Origin: UBA11512 sp964623895
GTDB taxonomy: Bacteria; Bacillota; Clostridia; Oscillospirales; CAG-272
Length of the DNA: 59,272 bases
Direction: 5' to 3'
Assembly (NCBI GenBank): GCA_964623895.1
Contig: CAZUWA010000004.1
Span: forward strand, 1-59,272
A model generated the notes under the pieces. That model did no database searches and was not told where the DNA came from. It saw only the letters and a list, made by a program, of their open reading frames with translations. Positions 35,212 through 42,367 of this stretch are shown here, piece by piece; position 1 is the stretch's first letter; each line of letters starts with the position of its first letter. The position numbers were made by a program, and so were the translations under genes.

Positions 35212-35538
35212 TCAACCCAAAACACCAAAATACATTCTTGAACCATCTGAAAATTTGTAATAATAGTTATAAGTTTTCCCTCCAAATGTAAATGGAGATA
35301 CCGAAAAATACTCCAAATCAGTGCCATAATATTTCATGGCAGCTTCAATACTTTCCCAAGAATCGCATCCGTATTGATCGGCAGTTGTTGTTTCGGGTTG
35401 AGTATATTCGGAACCGGATCTACCCATGTTCATACGAACATTATCAGTAAAAGCTGTTGTAGTTATAGCAATCAAATTGCAAAGAGTTAATGTTAAGATT
35501 ACGCAAGAAACGATTTTAATTATAAGCTTTTTTTTCAT
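35212..35538 (-). CDS. Small secreted protein, 108 residues
   Basis: ATG 35538 follows AGAGG at 7-nt spacing and opens a typical signal peptide (MKKKLIIKIVSCVILTLTLC) with probable cleavage near TTTAFT. The mature part of about 78 residues begins with a polar stretch and then a compact Tyr/Phe-rich segment (FTFGGKTYNYYYKFSDGSRM). It has one Cys after the signal peptide and no lipobox. I do not recognise it. It shares a consensus promoter and a 220-nt leader containing a 26-codon ORF, with the 103-residue gene downstream. A secreted toxin, peptide precursor or host-interaction factor are all open possibilities. Confidence 0.6.
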   Translation of the reverse strand: MKKKLIIKIVSCVILTLTLCNLIAITTTAFTDNVRMNMGRSGSEYTQPETTTADQYGCDSWESIEAAMKYYGTDLEYFSVSPFTFGGKTYNYYYKFSDGSRMYFGVLG

Positions 35539-35656
35539 AAATATACCTCTTAGAATTGATAAGAAACAATTGCCTGTGAAGTACATCTCAATGCATGAAA
35601 TGAATCTATTTGGATTTTTATTTAATTCATTTCATTGAGTGATCCGCTTTGGGGGC

Positions 35657-35737
35657 TTACGCCCCAACGAGAATACGCTTGAGTTGTCCTCCTCGTGAGG
35701 ACAACAAGAGAGAATACTGACTATATATCATTTTCAT
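35657..35737 (-). CDS. 26-residue ORF in the leader of the small secreted protein operon
   Basis: ATG 35737 lies 7 nt after AAAGGAG, a strong ribosome-binding site, and the frame runs 26 codons to TAA. It starts MKMIYSQYSLLLSS and ends QLKRILVGA. The middle codons overlap a perfect 9-bp hairpin, GTTGTCCTC/GAGGACAAC, and the stop codon lies in the loop of a second hairpin, GGGGC/GCCCC. It may be a leader peptide controlling the downstream genes, a small hydrophobic toxin, or a signalling peptide. Translation is suggested by the ribosome-binding site, but function is unknown. Confidence 0.45.
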   Translation of the reverse strand: MKMIYSQYSLLLSSRGGQLKRILVGA

Positions 35738-35768
35738 GATACTTTCTCCTTTCTTGTTTTCTGACTAT

Positions 35769-35797
35769 AGTGTAACAAATAATTCAAATATTGTCAA
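35769..35797 (-). promoter_or_regulatory. Promoter of the small secreted protein operon
   Basis: Minus strand TTGACA (35792-35797), 17-bp spacer, TACACT (35769-35774), upstream of the 26-codon ORF. Confidence 0.75.
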
Positions 35798-36084
35798 GTA
35801 TTTTTGTTAAAAAATATTAAAAAACATCTGTCAAGAAGTATAAGCTGGCAAAAAAGAGAATCGCCGTAAAAGGATTTTGTACCTTGCGAGGTGCGAGCAA
35901 AGACTCTGCCTTTGGAAATCGCAAGTTTTTGAAAAAACTTGACTAAAACTTCAGAACAGTTCCACATTTTCTCGAAAAGGTGGCGGATTTAAAAGGCAGC
36001 TCCTTGATCAGAAAGGGGCAACGCCTTTTACGTTACCCTTACAGAAACTTCTGAAGTGGGTGGCGTTCCTCTTCCGGCTCGTTG
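35798..36084. other. Non-coding stretch with several hairpins
   Basis: No gene is visible. It holds a palindrome CAAGTTTTTGAAAAAACTTG (35932-35951) and an imperfect hairpin AAGGGGCAACG/CGTTACCCTT near 36013-36040, either of which could be an old terminator. I see nothing else that I can name. Confidence 0.4.
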
Positions 36085-36383
36085 AGAAGATTCAAGAGCA
36101 ACATATTCCAACTGACGAAATTCGGTGCGTTTTAAAAACGCAAATTTTTTGTCGGAATGTCCGAGTTTTGCGGAAATGGCAACGTACGCTTTGTATTCAA
36201 GATAAATGAAGGTGTTGATATCGGGTGCGAGGATCGAATTTTTGGATAACCGAACATGGCGACGTTATTATCCGCGCCCGATTCCATTCATAACATTCCG
36301 GCGGCGTTGCGTTTGATCTGACCGGTGCGGGGAATAAGCCGTTCGGCAATTTCATTTTTTAACTGTTCGTGCGTATAGTTCAT
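36085..36383 (-). pseudogene. Decayed glycosidase-like gene (MGH1/trehalase-type remnant)
   Basis: ATG 36383 follows GAGGAAAC, 10 bp after ymdB. The minus strand reads NYTHEQLKNEIAERLIPRTG, meets an in-frame TGA, continues MESGADNNVAMF, then after a frameshift reads PDINTFIYLEYKAYVAISAK and LGHSDKKFAF. The SGADNNxxMF and DINxFxYLEYxA patterns resemble the (alpha/alpha)6 barrel of MGH1-type glycosidases. Only pieces of the C-terminal barrel survive. The family assignment is tentative. Confidence 0.45.
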
Positions 36384-36393
36384 GTTTGTTTCC

Positions 36394-37179
36394 TCACTGT
36401 TCAAAGAATTTCATACGTTCGATTTTTTTACAGTGATAGTCGAAATCGGAAAGGGTAAAGAGTATTCCGCACAGTTCGATTTGACCATCAGCCGGTTCAA
36501 ATCTGACCGGCATGCCGGTTTTCATTCGTGTGAGGATGCAGTCGGGACGTAGTCCGAGTGCCGAATCGGTCGGACCACACATTCCGATATCGGTAATAAA
36601 CCCTGTGCCGTGCGGCAGTATGCGTTCATCAGCGGTGGGTACATGGGTGTGCGTGCCGAACAAGCACTGCACTCTGCCGTCAAGATGATAGCCCATTGCG
36701 ATCTTTTCGCCGGTTGCTTCGGCATGAAAATCAACGACTGCGAGGTCATAATTTTCTCGTTCGGATGCCAAAATTCTATCGACCGTTTCAAAAGGACAAG
36801 CGGCAGGGTCCATATCCACTCTGCCGACTAGATTGACTACTAGCACATTTCTGCCGTTTGCTGAGATCACTGTATAACCTTTTCCGGGGTTAGCGCTCGG
36901 ATAGTTTGCCGGGCGGAGAATGACATCGCTGCTATCAAGCAGTGGATAGAGGCTTCTTTGGCGAAAAGAATGATTTCCGCCCGTGAGGACATCCGCGCCG
37001 GCATAAAGCAGTGTTTTGGCATCCTCTGCGGACATGCCGTTTCCTCGTCCCATTGAAGCATTTTCTCCATTGATGATGACAAGATCGGGGGCAAGCTCCC
37101 GCTTGATCTGCGGAAGCCTCTTTTTGAGTGTCGCTACGGCATGCTCGCCGACGACGTCACCGAAGCATAAAATTTTCAT
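36394..37179 (-). CDS. ymdB: YmdB-type metallophosphoesterase
   Basis: A 261-residue TIGR00282-family phosphodiesterase. Metal ligands are visible: GDVVGEHA near the N-terminus, NGENASMGRG, TGGNHSF, the DFHAEATGEK strand and FGTHTHVPTADERIL. In Bacillus the homologue hydrolyses 2',3'-cyclic nucleotides and affects biofilm and sporulation genes. It is adjacent to rny on the same strand, as in many Bacillota, and a weak hairpin at 37214-37248 separates them. Length is typical. Confidence 0.93.
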   Translation of the reverse strand: MKILCFGDVVGEHAVATLKKRLPQIKRELAPDLVIINGENASMGRGNGMSAEDAKTLLYAGADVLTGGNHSFRQRSLYPLLDSSDVILRPANYPSANPGKGYTVISANGRNVLVVNLVGRVDMDPAACPFETVDRILASERENYDLAVVDFHAEATGEKIAMGYHLDGRVQCLFGTHTHVPTADERILPHGTGFITDIGMCGPTDSALGLRPDCILTRMKTGMPVRFEPADGQIELCGILFTLSDFDYHCKKIERMKFFEQ

Positions 37180-37213
37180 AAGGGTGTTTCCTTCTTTTGC
37201 TGTAAGAACGAGA

Positions 37214-37248
37214 AAGGCAGAACGGCAAAATATTTGTCGTTCTGCCTT
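37214..37248 (-). terminator. Hairpin between rny and ymdB
   Basis: AAGGCAGAACG (37214-37224) pairs with CGTTCTGCCTT (37238-37248). The minus-strand T run is short, so read-through into ymdB is likely. Confidence 0.5.
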
Positions 37249-37361
37249 CTAACGCATAAAATATAAAACAATATATCTAATCCGCAGAAAAACTCGGCGG
37301 CGATCAATTTCAATTGAACTCTATATCATTATATATCAAACTGTGTTACGCAGTATCTACG

Positions 37362-38927
37362 TTATTTTGCAAAGTCACTTGCTCTGCTTTCTCTGATGAT
37401 GTTGACTTTGATCTGTCCGGGATATTTTAATTCCTCTTCGATCTTGCGCGCAATGTCACTTGCCAAAAGCACCATGTTTTGGTCGCTGACCTCTTCGGGC
37501 TTGACCATCACGCGTACCTCTCTGCCTGCTTGGATCGCATATGCTTTTTCAACGCCGGGGAAGGAGGAAGAGATTTCCTCAAGTTTTTGAAGCCTTTTGA
37601 TGAAGTTTTCGATATCTTCTCTGCGTGCGCCCGGTCTTGCTGCCGAAATGGCATCGGCTGCTTGAACGATCATGGCAATAATGGTTTTTGGTTCAACGTC
37701 TCCGTGATGCGCTTCGATCGCATGGATGACGTCTTTGCTCTCTTTGTACTTCTTGGCGATCTCTACGCCGATCTGTACATGCGAGCCTTCCACTTCTTGT
37801 GTCATTGCTTTACCGATATCGTGAAGCAGTCCCGCTCTTCTTGCGACTGTACCGTCCACGCCCAGTTCATCTGCAATGATACCGGAAATATAGGAGACCT
37901 CAACGGAATGGTTGAGTACATTTTGACCGTAACTTGTACGGTAAGCCAAACGACCTAAGATCTTGACGAGTTCATTGTTGATTCCATGAATGCCCGTCTC
38001 AAATACCGCTTTTTCACCGGCTTGCTTGATGCGGTTTTCCACTTCTTTTTTGCATTTTTCCACCGTTTCCTCAATTCTGGTGGGGTGGATTCTGCCGTCG
38101 GAGATCAGCTTTTCGAGGGTCAATCTTGCCACCTCGCGGCGGATGGGATCGAAACTGGAAATGGTAATGACTTCCGGCGTATCATCGATGATGAGATCGA
38201 CGCCTGTGGCCGTTTCAACGGCTCTGATGTTTCTGCCTTCTCTGCCGATGATGCGACCTTTCATGTCGTCACTTGGCAGTGCAACGACCGATACCGTCGC
38301 TTCTGCGACCTGATCGGAGGCAACTCTTGTGATGGCAAGAGAAATGATGTTGCGTGCTTTTTCGTCTGCTTCGTCCTTCAGCTGTGCTTCGATCTCTACA
38401 AGTTTCTGTGCCGCTTCAAACTTGGCTTTCTCTTCGACCTGCGCGATCAGCATATTCTTTGCTTCTTCGGCAGACATTCCGGAAAGTTCTTCCAGTTTGG
38501 CAAGCTCTTGCACTTTGATCTCTTCGATGGCAGCAGCTTTGTTCTCGTAATCCTTGATCTTGGAATTGAGAACTTCTTCTTTTTTCTCCAATTGGTCGAT
38601 CTTGCGGTCAAGAGCTTCTTCTCTTGAGACGCATCTGCGTTCCAGTTTGGATACTTCGTTGCGGCGTTCTTTCAGCTCGCGATCGGCTTCATTCTTGCTT
38701 TTCAGAATGTCTTCTTTTGCTTCAATGAGCATTTCTTTCGCCTGCTGCTCGGCTTTTTTTGTTTGCTCGCTGATGATGCGCTTTGCTTCCTGCTCGGCAG
38801 AGCCGATTTCCGCTTCCGCAACCTTTTTGCGGTATTGGATTCCGGCAAAGACACCGACGAGCGCGCCTAAAATCAACGCCAAGATGCCTACAACGATCGG
38901 GATGATGTAATCAGTCAAAACTTGCAC
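37362..38927 (-). CDS. rny: Ribonuclease Y
   Basis: A 521-residue membrane-anchored endoribonuclease that starts decay of many mRNAs. One TM segment lies at residues 5-28, then a long charged coiled coil to about 200, a KH domain with GRIIGREGRNIRAVETATG, and an HD domain with HDIGKA as the metal-binding motif and EAHHGD. Start ATG 38927 follows AGGAGG. It has a consensus promoter placed inside the pdxK terminator. It is followed by ymdB. Confidence 0.97.
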   Translation of the reverse strand: MQVLTDYIIPIVVGILALILGALVGVFAGIQYRKKVAEAEIGSAEQEAKRIISEQTKKAEQQAKEMLIEAKEDILKSKNEADRELKERRNEVSKLERRCVSREEALDRKIDQLEKKEEVLNSKIKDYENKAAAIEEIKVQELAKLEELSGMSAEEAKNMLIAQVEEKAKFEAAQKLVEIEAQLKDEADEKARNIISLAITRVASDQVAEATVSVVALPSDDMKGRIIGREGRNIRAVETATGVDLIIDDTPEVITISSFDPIRREVARLTLEKLISDGRIHPTRIEETVEKCKKEVENRIKQAGEKAVFETGIHGINNELVKILGRLAYRTSYGQNVLNHSVEVSYISGIIADELGVDGTVARRAGLLHDIGKAMTQEVEGSHVQIGVEIAKKYKESKDVIHAIEAHHGDVEPKTIIAMIVQAADAISAARPGARREDIENFIKRLQKLEEISSSFPGVEKAYAIQAGREVRVMVKPEEVSDQNMVLLASDIARKIEEELKYPGQIKVNIIRESRASDFAK

Positions 38928-39016
38928 CTCCTTTTCTTTGTTATTCGATTTTTAAAGTTCGTGGTGGTGGGTATTATGAGCGGTTGGCCACACTACCGTA
39001 TATCACACCATCATTT

Positions 39017-39045
39017 ATTATAAACGAAAAAGCACTGTTTGTCAA
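39017..39045 (-). promoter_or_regulatory. Promoter of rny
   Basis: Minus strand TTGACA (39040-39045), 17-bp spacer, TATAAT (39017-39022). The -35 box overlaps the loop of the pdxK terminator hairpin. Confidence 0.8.
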
Positions 39046-39065
39046 GGGATTAAACAGCGCTTTTT
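39027..39065 (-). terminator. Terminator of pdxK, overlapping the rny promoter
   Basis: AAAAAGC-x-CTGTTT pairs with AAACAG-x-GCTTTTT around an 11-nt loop, with T-rich sequence on the minus strand. It lies 33 bp after the pdxK stop. Confidence 0.75.
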
Positions 39066-39097
39066 GAAAAAAATCGATTATTTCGGTTTTTGTCGTT

Positions 39098-39928
39098 TTA
39101 TTCTGAAATGCGTTTTATTAGGTATGGCATTGCTTCTTCAAAGTGTACGCCGTACCACTCCGGACCTTTGTCGACAAGGGTGCGCTTCATTGATTCACAG
39201 GTGTAGTCTGCAGCAATCGCCGATGCTTCGTACAGATTCTTGCCCTTCATCAATCCACCGACAACTGTGGAAGAAAAAATATCGCCCGTGCCATGGTATT
39301 TTGCGGGAATCTTGTCGTTGAAATATTCAAAGAAGTTGCCTGTTTCGCTGTCGTATCCGACGAAACCGAGATGCTTATCGTCAAATCCGACACCGGTCAT
39401 GACCGCTTTTTTTGCACCGAGGGCAATCAGCTTTTTGAGAATGTCATGGATAAATTCTCTGTCATAGTTCTCCGTATATTCGATGCCCAACATAAAGCAA
39501 GCTTCTGTGAGATTGGGCAGAATGATATCCGCAACCGCGCACAGCTTTGCCATTTCTTTTGCAAACGCTTCATTGAATCCGACATACAGTTTGCCGTTGT
39601 CGCCCATGGCAGGGTCGACCACTTTGACACAGTTCTTGCCGAAACGCTCGAAAAAGTCGATCATTAGATGAATTTGCTCAAATGACGCCAAATATCCGGT
39701 GTAGATGCCGTCAAAAGTGATGCCTTCTTTTTCCCAGTGATTGGCAATCGGTTCGATTTGGTCGGAGAGATCCTTGAGAGTGAAGTTTTTAAACATTGTG
39801 TGAGTGGACAGTACCGCAGTCGGCATAATGACCGTTTCGGTGCCCATTGCTGAAATGATCGGCAGCGCTACCGTCAACGAGCACTTACCAAGACAGGAAA
39901 TGTCCTGTACTGTGACAATTTTTTTCAT
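39098..39928 (-). CDS. pdxK: Pyridoxal/pyridoxamine kinase
   Basis: Phosphorylates B6 vitamers in salvage. The 276-residue ribokinase-fold protein starts KKIVTVQDISCLGKCSLTVA, carries DGIYTGYLAS, VDPAMGDNGKLY and ends with the anion-hole motif HGTGDIFSS containing the catalytic Asp. ATG 39928 is chosen because GGAGAACAAAG precedes it. The frame is open further upstream but the extra residues run into the divergent promoter region. It is divergent from the G3E GTPase gene. Confidence 0.93.
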   Translation of the reverse strand: MKKIVTVQDISCLGKCSLTVALPIISAMGTETVIMPTAVLSTHTMFKNFTLKDLSDQIEPIANHWEKEGITFDGIYTGYLASFEQIHLMIDFFERFGKNCVKVVDPAMGDNGKLYVGFNEAFAKEMAKLCAVADIILPNLTEACFMLGIEYTENYDREFIHDILKKLIALGAKKAVMTGVGFDDKHLGFVGYDSETGNFFEYFNDKIPAKYHGTGDIFSSTVVGGLMKGKNLYEASAIAADYTCESMKRTLVDKGPEWYGVHFEEAMPYLIKRISE

Positions 39929-40061
39929 CTTTGTTCTCCATATTGTATGATTTATGACTGTATTATAACGCATTTTGACCATATTGCAAGTGCCAATTTT
40001 AATATATTTAATAAGGTCAATTTGCTTTCTGCGTCGGCGCTCGGTATGCTCTAATTTTATC

Positions 40062-40090
40062 TTGACAAGCAGGGGGAAATATGTTACAAT
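40062..40090 (+). promoter_or_regulatory. Promoter of the G3E GTPase gene
   Basis: TTGACA (40062-40067), 17-bp spacer, TACAAT (40085-40090). I saw no convincing Zur-type palindrome next to it. Confidence 0.75.
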
Positions 40091-40151
40091 TATTACAATG
40101 CAAAGTTTGCGCAGTGCTCTTGTTGGGCAAAAGAAAGAAGGAATGTTACAA

Positions 40152-41249
40152 ATGACTAAGATCGATATTTTTTCCGGCTTTTTAGGTGCCGGAAAGACGA
40201 CACTCATCAAAAAACTGATCAAGGAAGGCTATGCCGGTGAAAGATTGGTGCTTGTAGAGAATGAATTCGGTGAGATCGGTGTGGATGGAACTTTTTTGCA
40301 GGATGCAGGGGTAATCGTCAATGAGTTGAACTCCGGATGTATCTGTTGCTCTCTTGTGGGCGATTTTTCAAAGGCGCTTAAAAAGGTCATCACGGATTAT
40401 GCGCCGGAACGGGTGCTGATTGAACCGTCAGGCGTTGGAAAACTATCCGATGTTATCAAAGCGGTACAGAATGCGGCTGTCGAAGGCGCAGAACTTAATA
40501 CCTTCACGACTGTTGTGGATGCAACGAAAGCGAAGATGTATATGAAGAATTTCGGTGAATTCTTCAACGACCAGGTGGAAAATGCAAGTTGTATCATCTT
40601 TTCACATACCGATATTGCAAGCCAAAAGAAGCTTGATGAGGCGCTGGCACTGGTCAAGGAGCACAATCCTACCGCAACCCTCATTCTCACCCCTTGGTTA
40701 GAACTTGACGGTAAAGACATTGTGGCAACTATGGAGCACAAAGAGAGTTTGGAAGAGGAACTTGCTCGTCTGAAAGAAGAAGCGGAGTGCCATCACCATC
40801 ATCACCATGATGACGGTGATGAATGCGACTGCGGATGCCATCATGACCACGGACATCATCACCATGATGATGACGAAGAGTGCGAACACGAGCACCACCA
40901 TCATGATGATGGCGAAGAATGTAACTGCGGGTGTCACCACGATCATGAACATCATCACCATCACCACCATGCCGATGAGGTCTTTGCCAGTTGGGGTGTG
41001 GAGACGGTTAAGCCTTTTGAGAAAAAAGAACTTGAAAATGTTCTGGAATTTTTGGCAGACGAGAAGAAATACGGCGTGATCCTGCGTGCCAAGGGTGTTG
41101 TGACCAAGGTGGGTGGCGGTTTCCTTCATTTTGACTATATTCCGGGTGAGAGCAATGTCAGAGACGGTTCGGCAGCTCCTGTTGGTATGCTGTGCGTCAT
41201 CGGTTCGCACATTCGTGAGGATGCTCTAAAAGAATTGTTCGGTGTTTGA
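40152..41249 (+). CDS. G3E-family metallochaperone GTPase with His-rich linker (CobW/ZagA type)
   Basis: A 365-residue COG0523 protein. Walker A GFLGAGKTTLIKKL, the family metal motif GCICC (CxCC) and EPSGVGKLSDV identify the GTPase domain. Residues about 215-277 form an extreme His/Asp/Glu/Cys-rich linker with runs of six and seven His and CDCGCHH/CNCGCHH repeats, which should bind several Zn, Ni or Co ions. A short C-terminal CobW domain follows. ATG 40152 is 9 nt from AAGGA. The family delivers metals to enzymes, often under zinc limitation. The next gene is a second GTPase of related type, so they may act together. Confidence 0.9.
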   Translation: MTKIDIFSGFLGAGKTTLIKKLIKEGYAGERLVLVENEFGEIGVDGTFLQDAGVIVNELNSGCICCSLVGDFSKALKKVITDYAPERVLIEPSGVGKLSDVIKAVQNAAVEGAELNTFTTVVDATKAKMYMKNFGEFFNDQVENASCIIFSHTDIASQKKLDEALALVKEHNPTATLILTPWLELDGKDIVATMEHKESLEEELARLKEEAECHHHHHHDDGDECDCGCHHDHGHHHHDDDEECEHEHHHHDDGEECNCGCHHDHEHHHHHHHADEVFASWGVETVKPFEKKELENVLEFLADEKKYGVILRAKGVVTKVGGGFLHFDYIPGESNVRDGSAAPVGMLCVIGSHIREDALKELFGV

Positions 41250-41268
41250 TTATTGAAAGGAAGCGACG

Positions 41269-42225
41269 ATGGATACTCCGCAAAAAGATTTTCCGGTTTA
41301 CTTTTTTACCGGATTTTTAGAGTCGGGCAAGACCAAATTTATCAAAGAATCGTTGATGGATCCCAAGTTTAACGAAGGGGAGCCGACGTTACTGGTGGTT
41401 TGCGAAGAAGGACTTGAAGAATATGAGGAAGATGCAGATTACATGAAGAGTGTGACGATCTGCACTTTTGAAGATCCGGAAGACCTAACACCTGAGCGAC
41501 TGGAAGCGAGAGTGAAGCGCTCCGGGGCGGCGCGCGCCATTGTTGAATACAATGGTATGTGGCCTCTTCAGGATTTCTTTGCTGCGATTCCCGAAGATTG
41601 GTTGGTCTATCAGATCATGTTCTTTGCCGATTCAAATACGATTGTCAATTACAACAACAATATGCGCCAGCTGGTGGCGGAGAAGATCCAAGCGTGCGAT
41701 GTTGCCGTTTTTAACCGTGTTTCTCCCGATACCGACACGATGGCACTTCACAAGCTGGTCAGAAATCTCAGCCGTTCGGCGAATATTATTTATGAACACC
41801 GAGATGGCAGTATAGAATACGATGAAATCGTTGATCCTTTACCTTTCGATATTGAGGCGGAAACGGTCGAGATCGAAGACCGCGATTTTGCATTGTTTTT
41901 CAGGGATATTTCGGAAGAACCGGAAAAGTATGAAGGCAAAAAAGTGCGCTTCAAGGGCATCGTTGCGAAGGATGACTGCGTTCCGAAGAATCTATTTGTG
42001 ATCGGCAGGCACATTATGACTTGTTGTGAGGCGGATATTGCTTATAATGGATTTGCCTGCATTTGGAGCGGTGCGGAGACTCTCAAGAGTTATGACTGGA
42101 GACTGCTCACTGCCACGATTTCCATTGAAAAGTGTGCGATCTACAAACAAAAAGGACCGGTTTTCCATGCCATTTCTGTAGAAATGTGTGAAAAGCCGGA
42201 GCAGGAAGTGGCAACCTATTATTGA
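41269..42225 (+). CDS. G3E-like GTP-binding protein with TIGR03943-like C-terminal domain
   Basis: A 318-residue protein with Walker A GFLESGKTKFIKESL, but without the CxCC metal motif, so it is a divergent relative of the upstream gene. From about residue 215 the sequence GKKVRFKGIVAKDDC and FVIGRHIMTCCEADIAYNG resembles the C-terminal domain of the YcgQ/TIGR03943 proteins, whose partner is a putative metal-related permease. Here that domain is fused to the GTPase. It begins 19 bp after the first GTPase with AAAGGAAG. A role in metal homeostasis is inferred from the pair, and the substrate is unknown. Confidence 0.7.
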   Translation: MDTPQKDFPVYFFTGFLESGKTKFIKESLMDPKFNEGEPTLLVVCEEGLEEYEEDADYMKSVTICTFEDPEDLTPERLEARVKRSGAARAIVEYNGMWPLQDFFAAIPEDWLVYQIMFFADSNTIVNYNNNMRQLVAEKIQACDVAVFNRVSPDTDTMALHKLVRNLSRSANIIYEHRDGSIEYDEIVDPLPFDIEAETVEIEDRDFALFFRDISEEPEKYEGKKVRFKGIVAKDDCVPKNLFVIGRHIMTCCEADIAYNGFACIWSGAETLKSYDWRLLTATISIEKCAIYKQKGPVFHAISVEMCEKPEQEVATYY

Positions 42226-42243
42226 TGTGCAAAACGAAACGCA

Positions 42244-42367
42244 AAGCTTGAAAGACGGATTTTAAACGTGTTTCAAGCTTTCACCATCGGGGTAACGGCA
42301 ATTTTGCGGCTTCGATTTCGCAAGAAAGGAAGCTTTCGTAAGAGCGAAAGCAATGGTCACGACTATG
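42244..42367 (+). repeat. Structured 5' element, copy 2 (Na/Pi cotransporter leader)
   Basis: Second copy of the element at 30664-30802. Here AAAGGAA (ending 42331) is followed by the hairpin GCTTTCG/CGAAAGC (42332-42338 with 42345-42351), one A, then ATG 42353. A C-G pair replaces the U-G pair of copy 1, so pairing is preserved. An additional stem GCTTGAAA/TTTCAAGC lies at the left. Confidence 0.7.

Noticed and set aside
39929..40222. Extended N-terminus of pyridoxal kinase
   Set aside because: The extra residues cross the divergent promoter of the G3E gene; ATG 39928 has a good ribosome-binding site and the family start.
40755..40975. Repetitive CAT/CAC-rich sequence that might be a microsatellite or CRISPR-like array
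   Set aside because: It is the coding sequence of the His-rich linker in an intact GTPase gene; there are no regular spacers.
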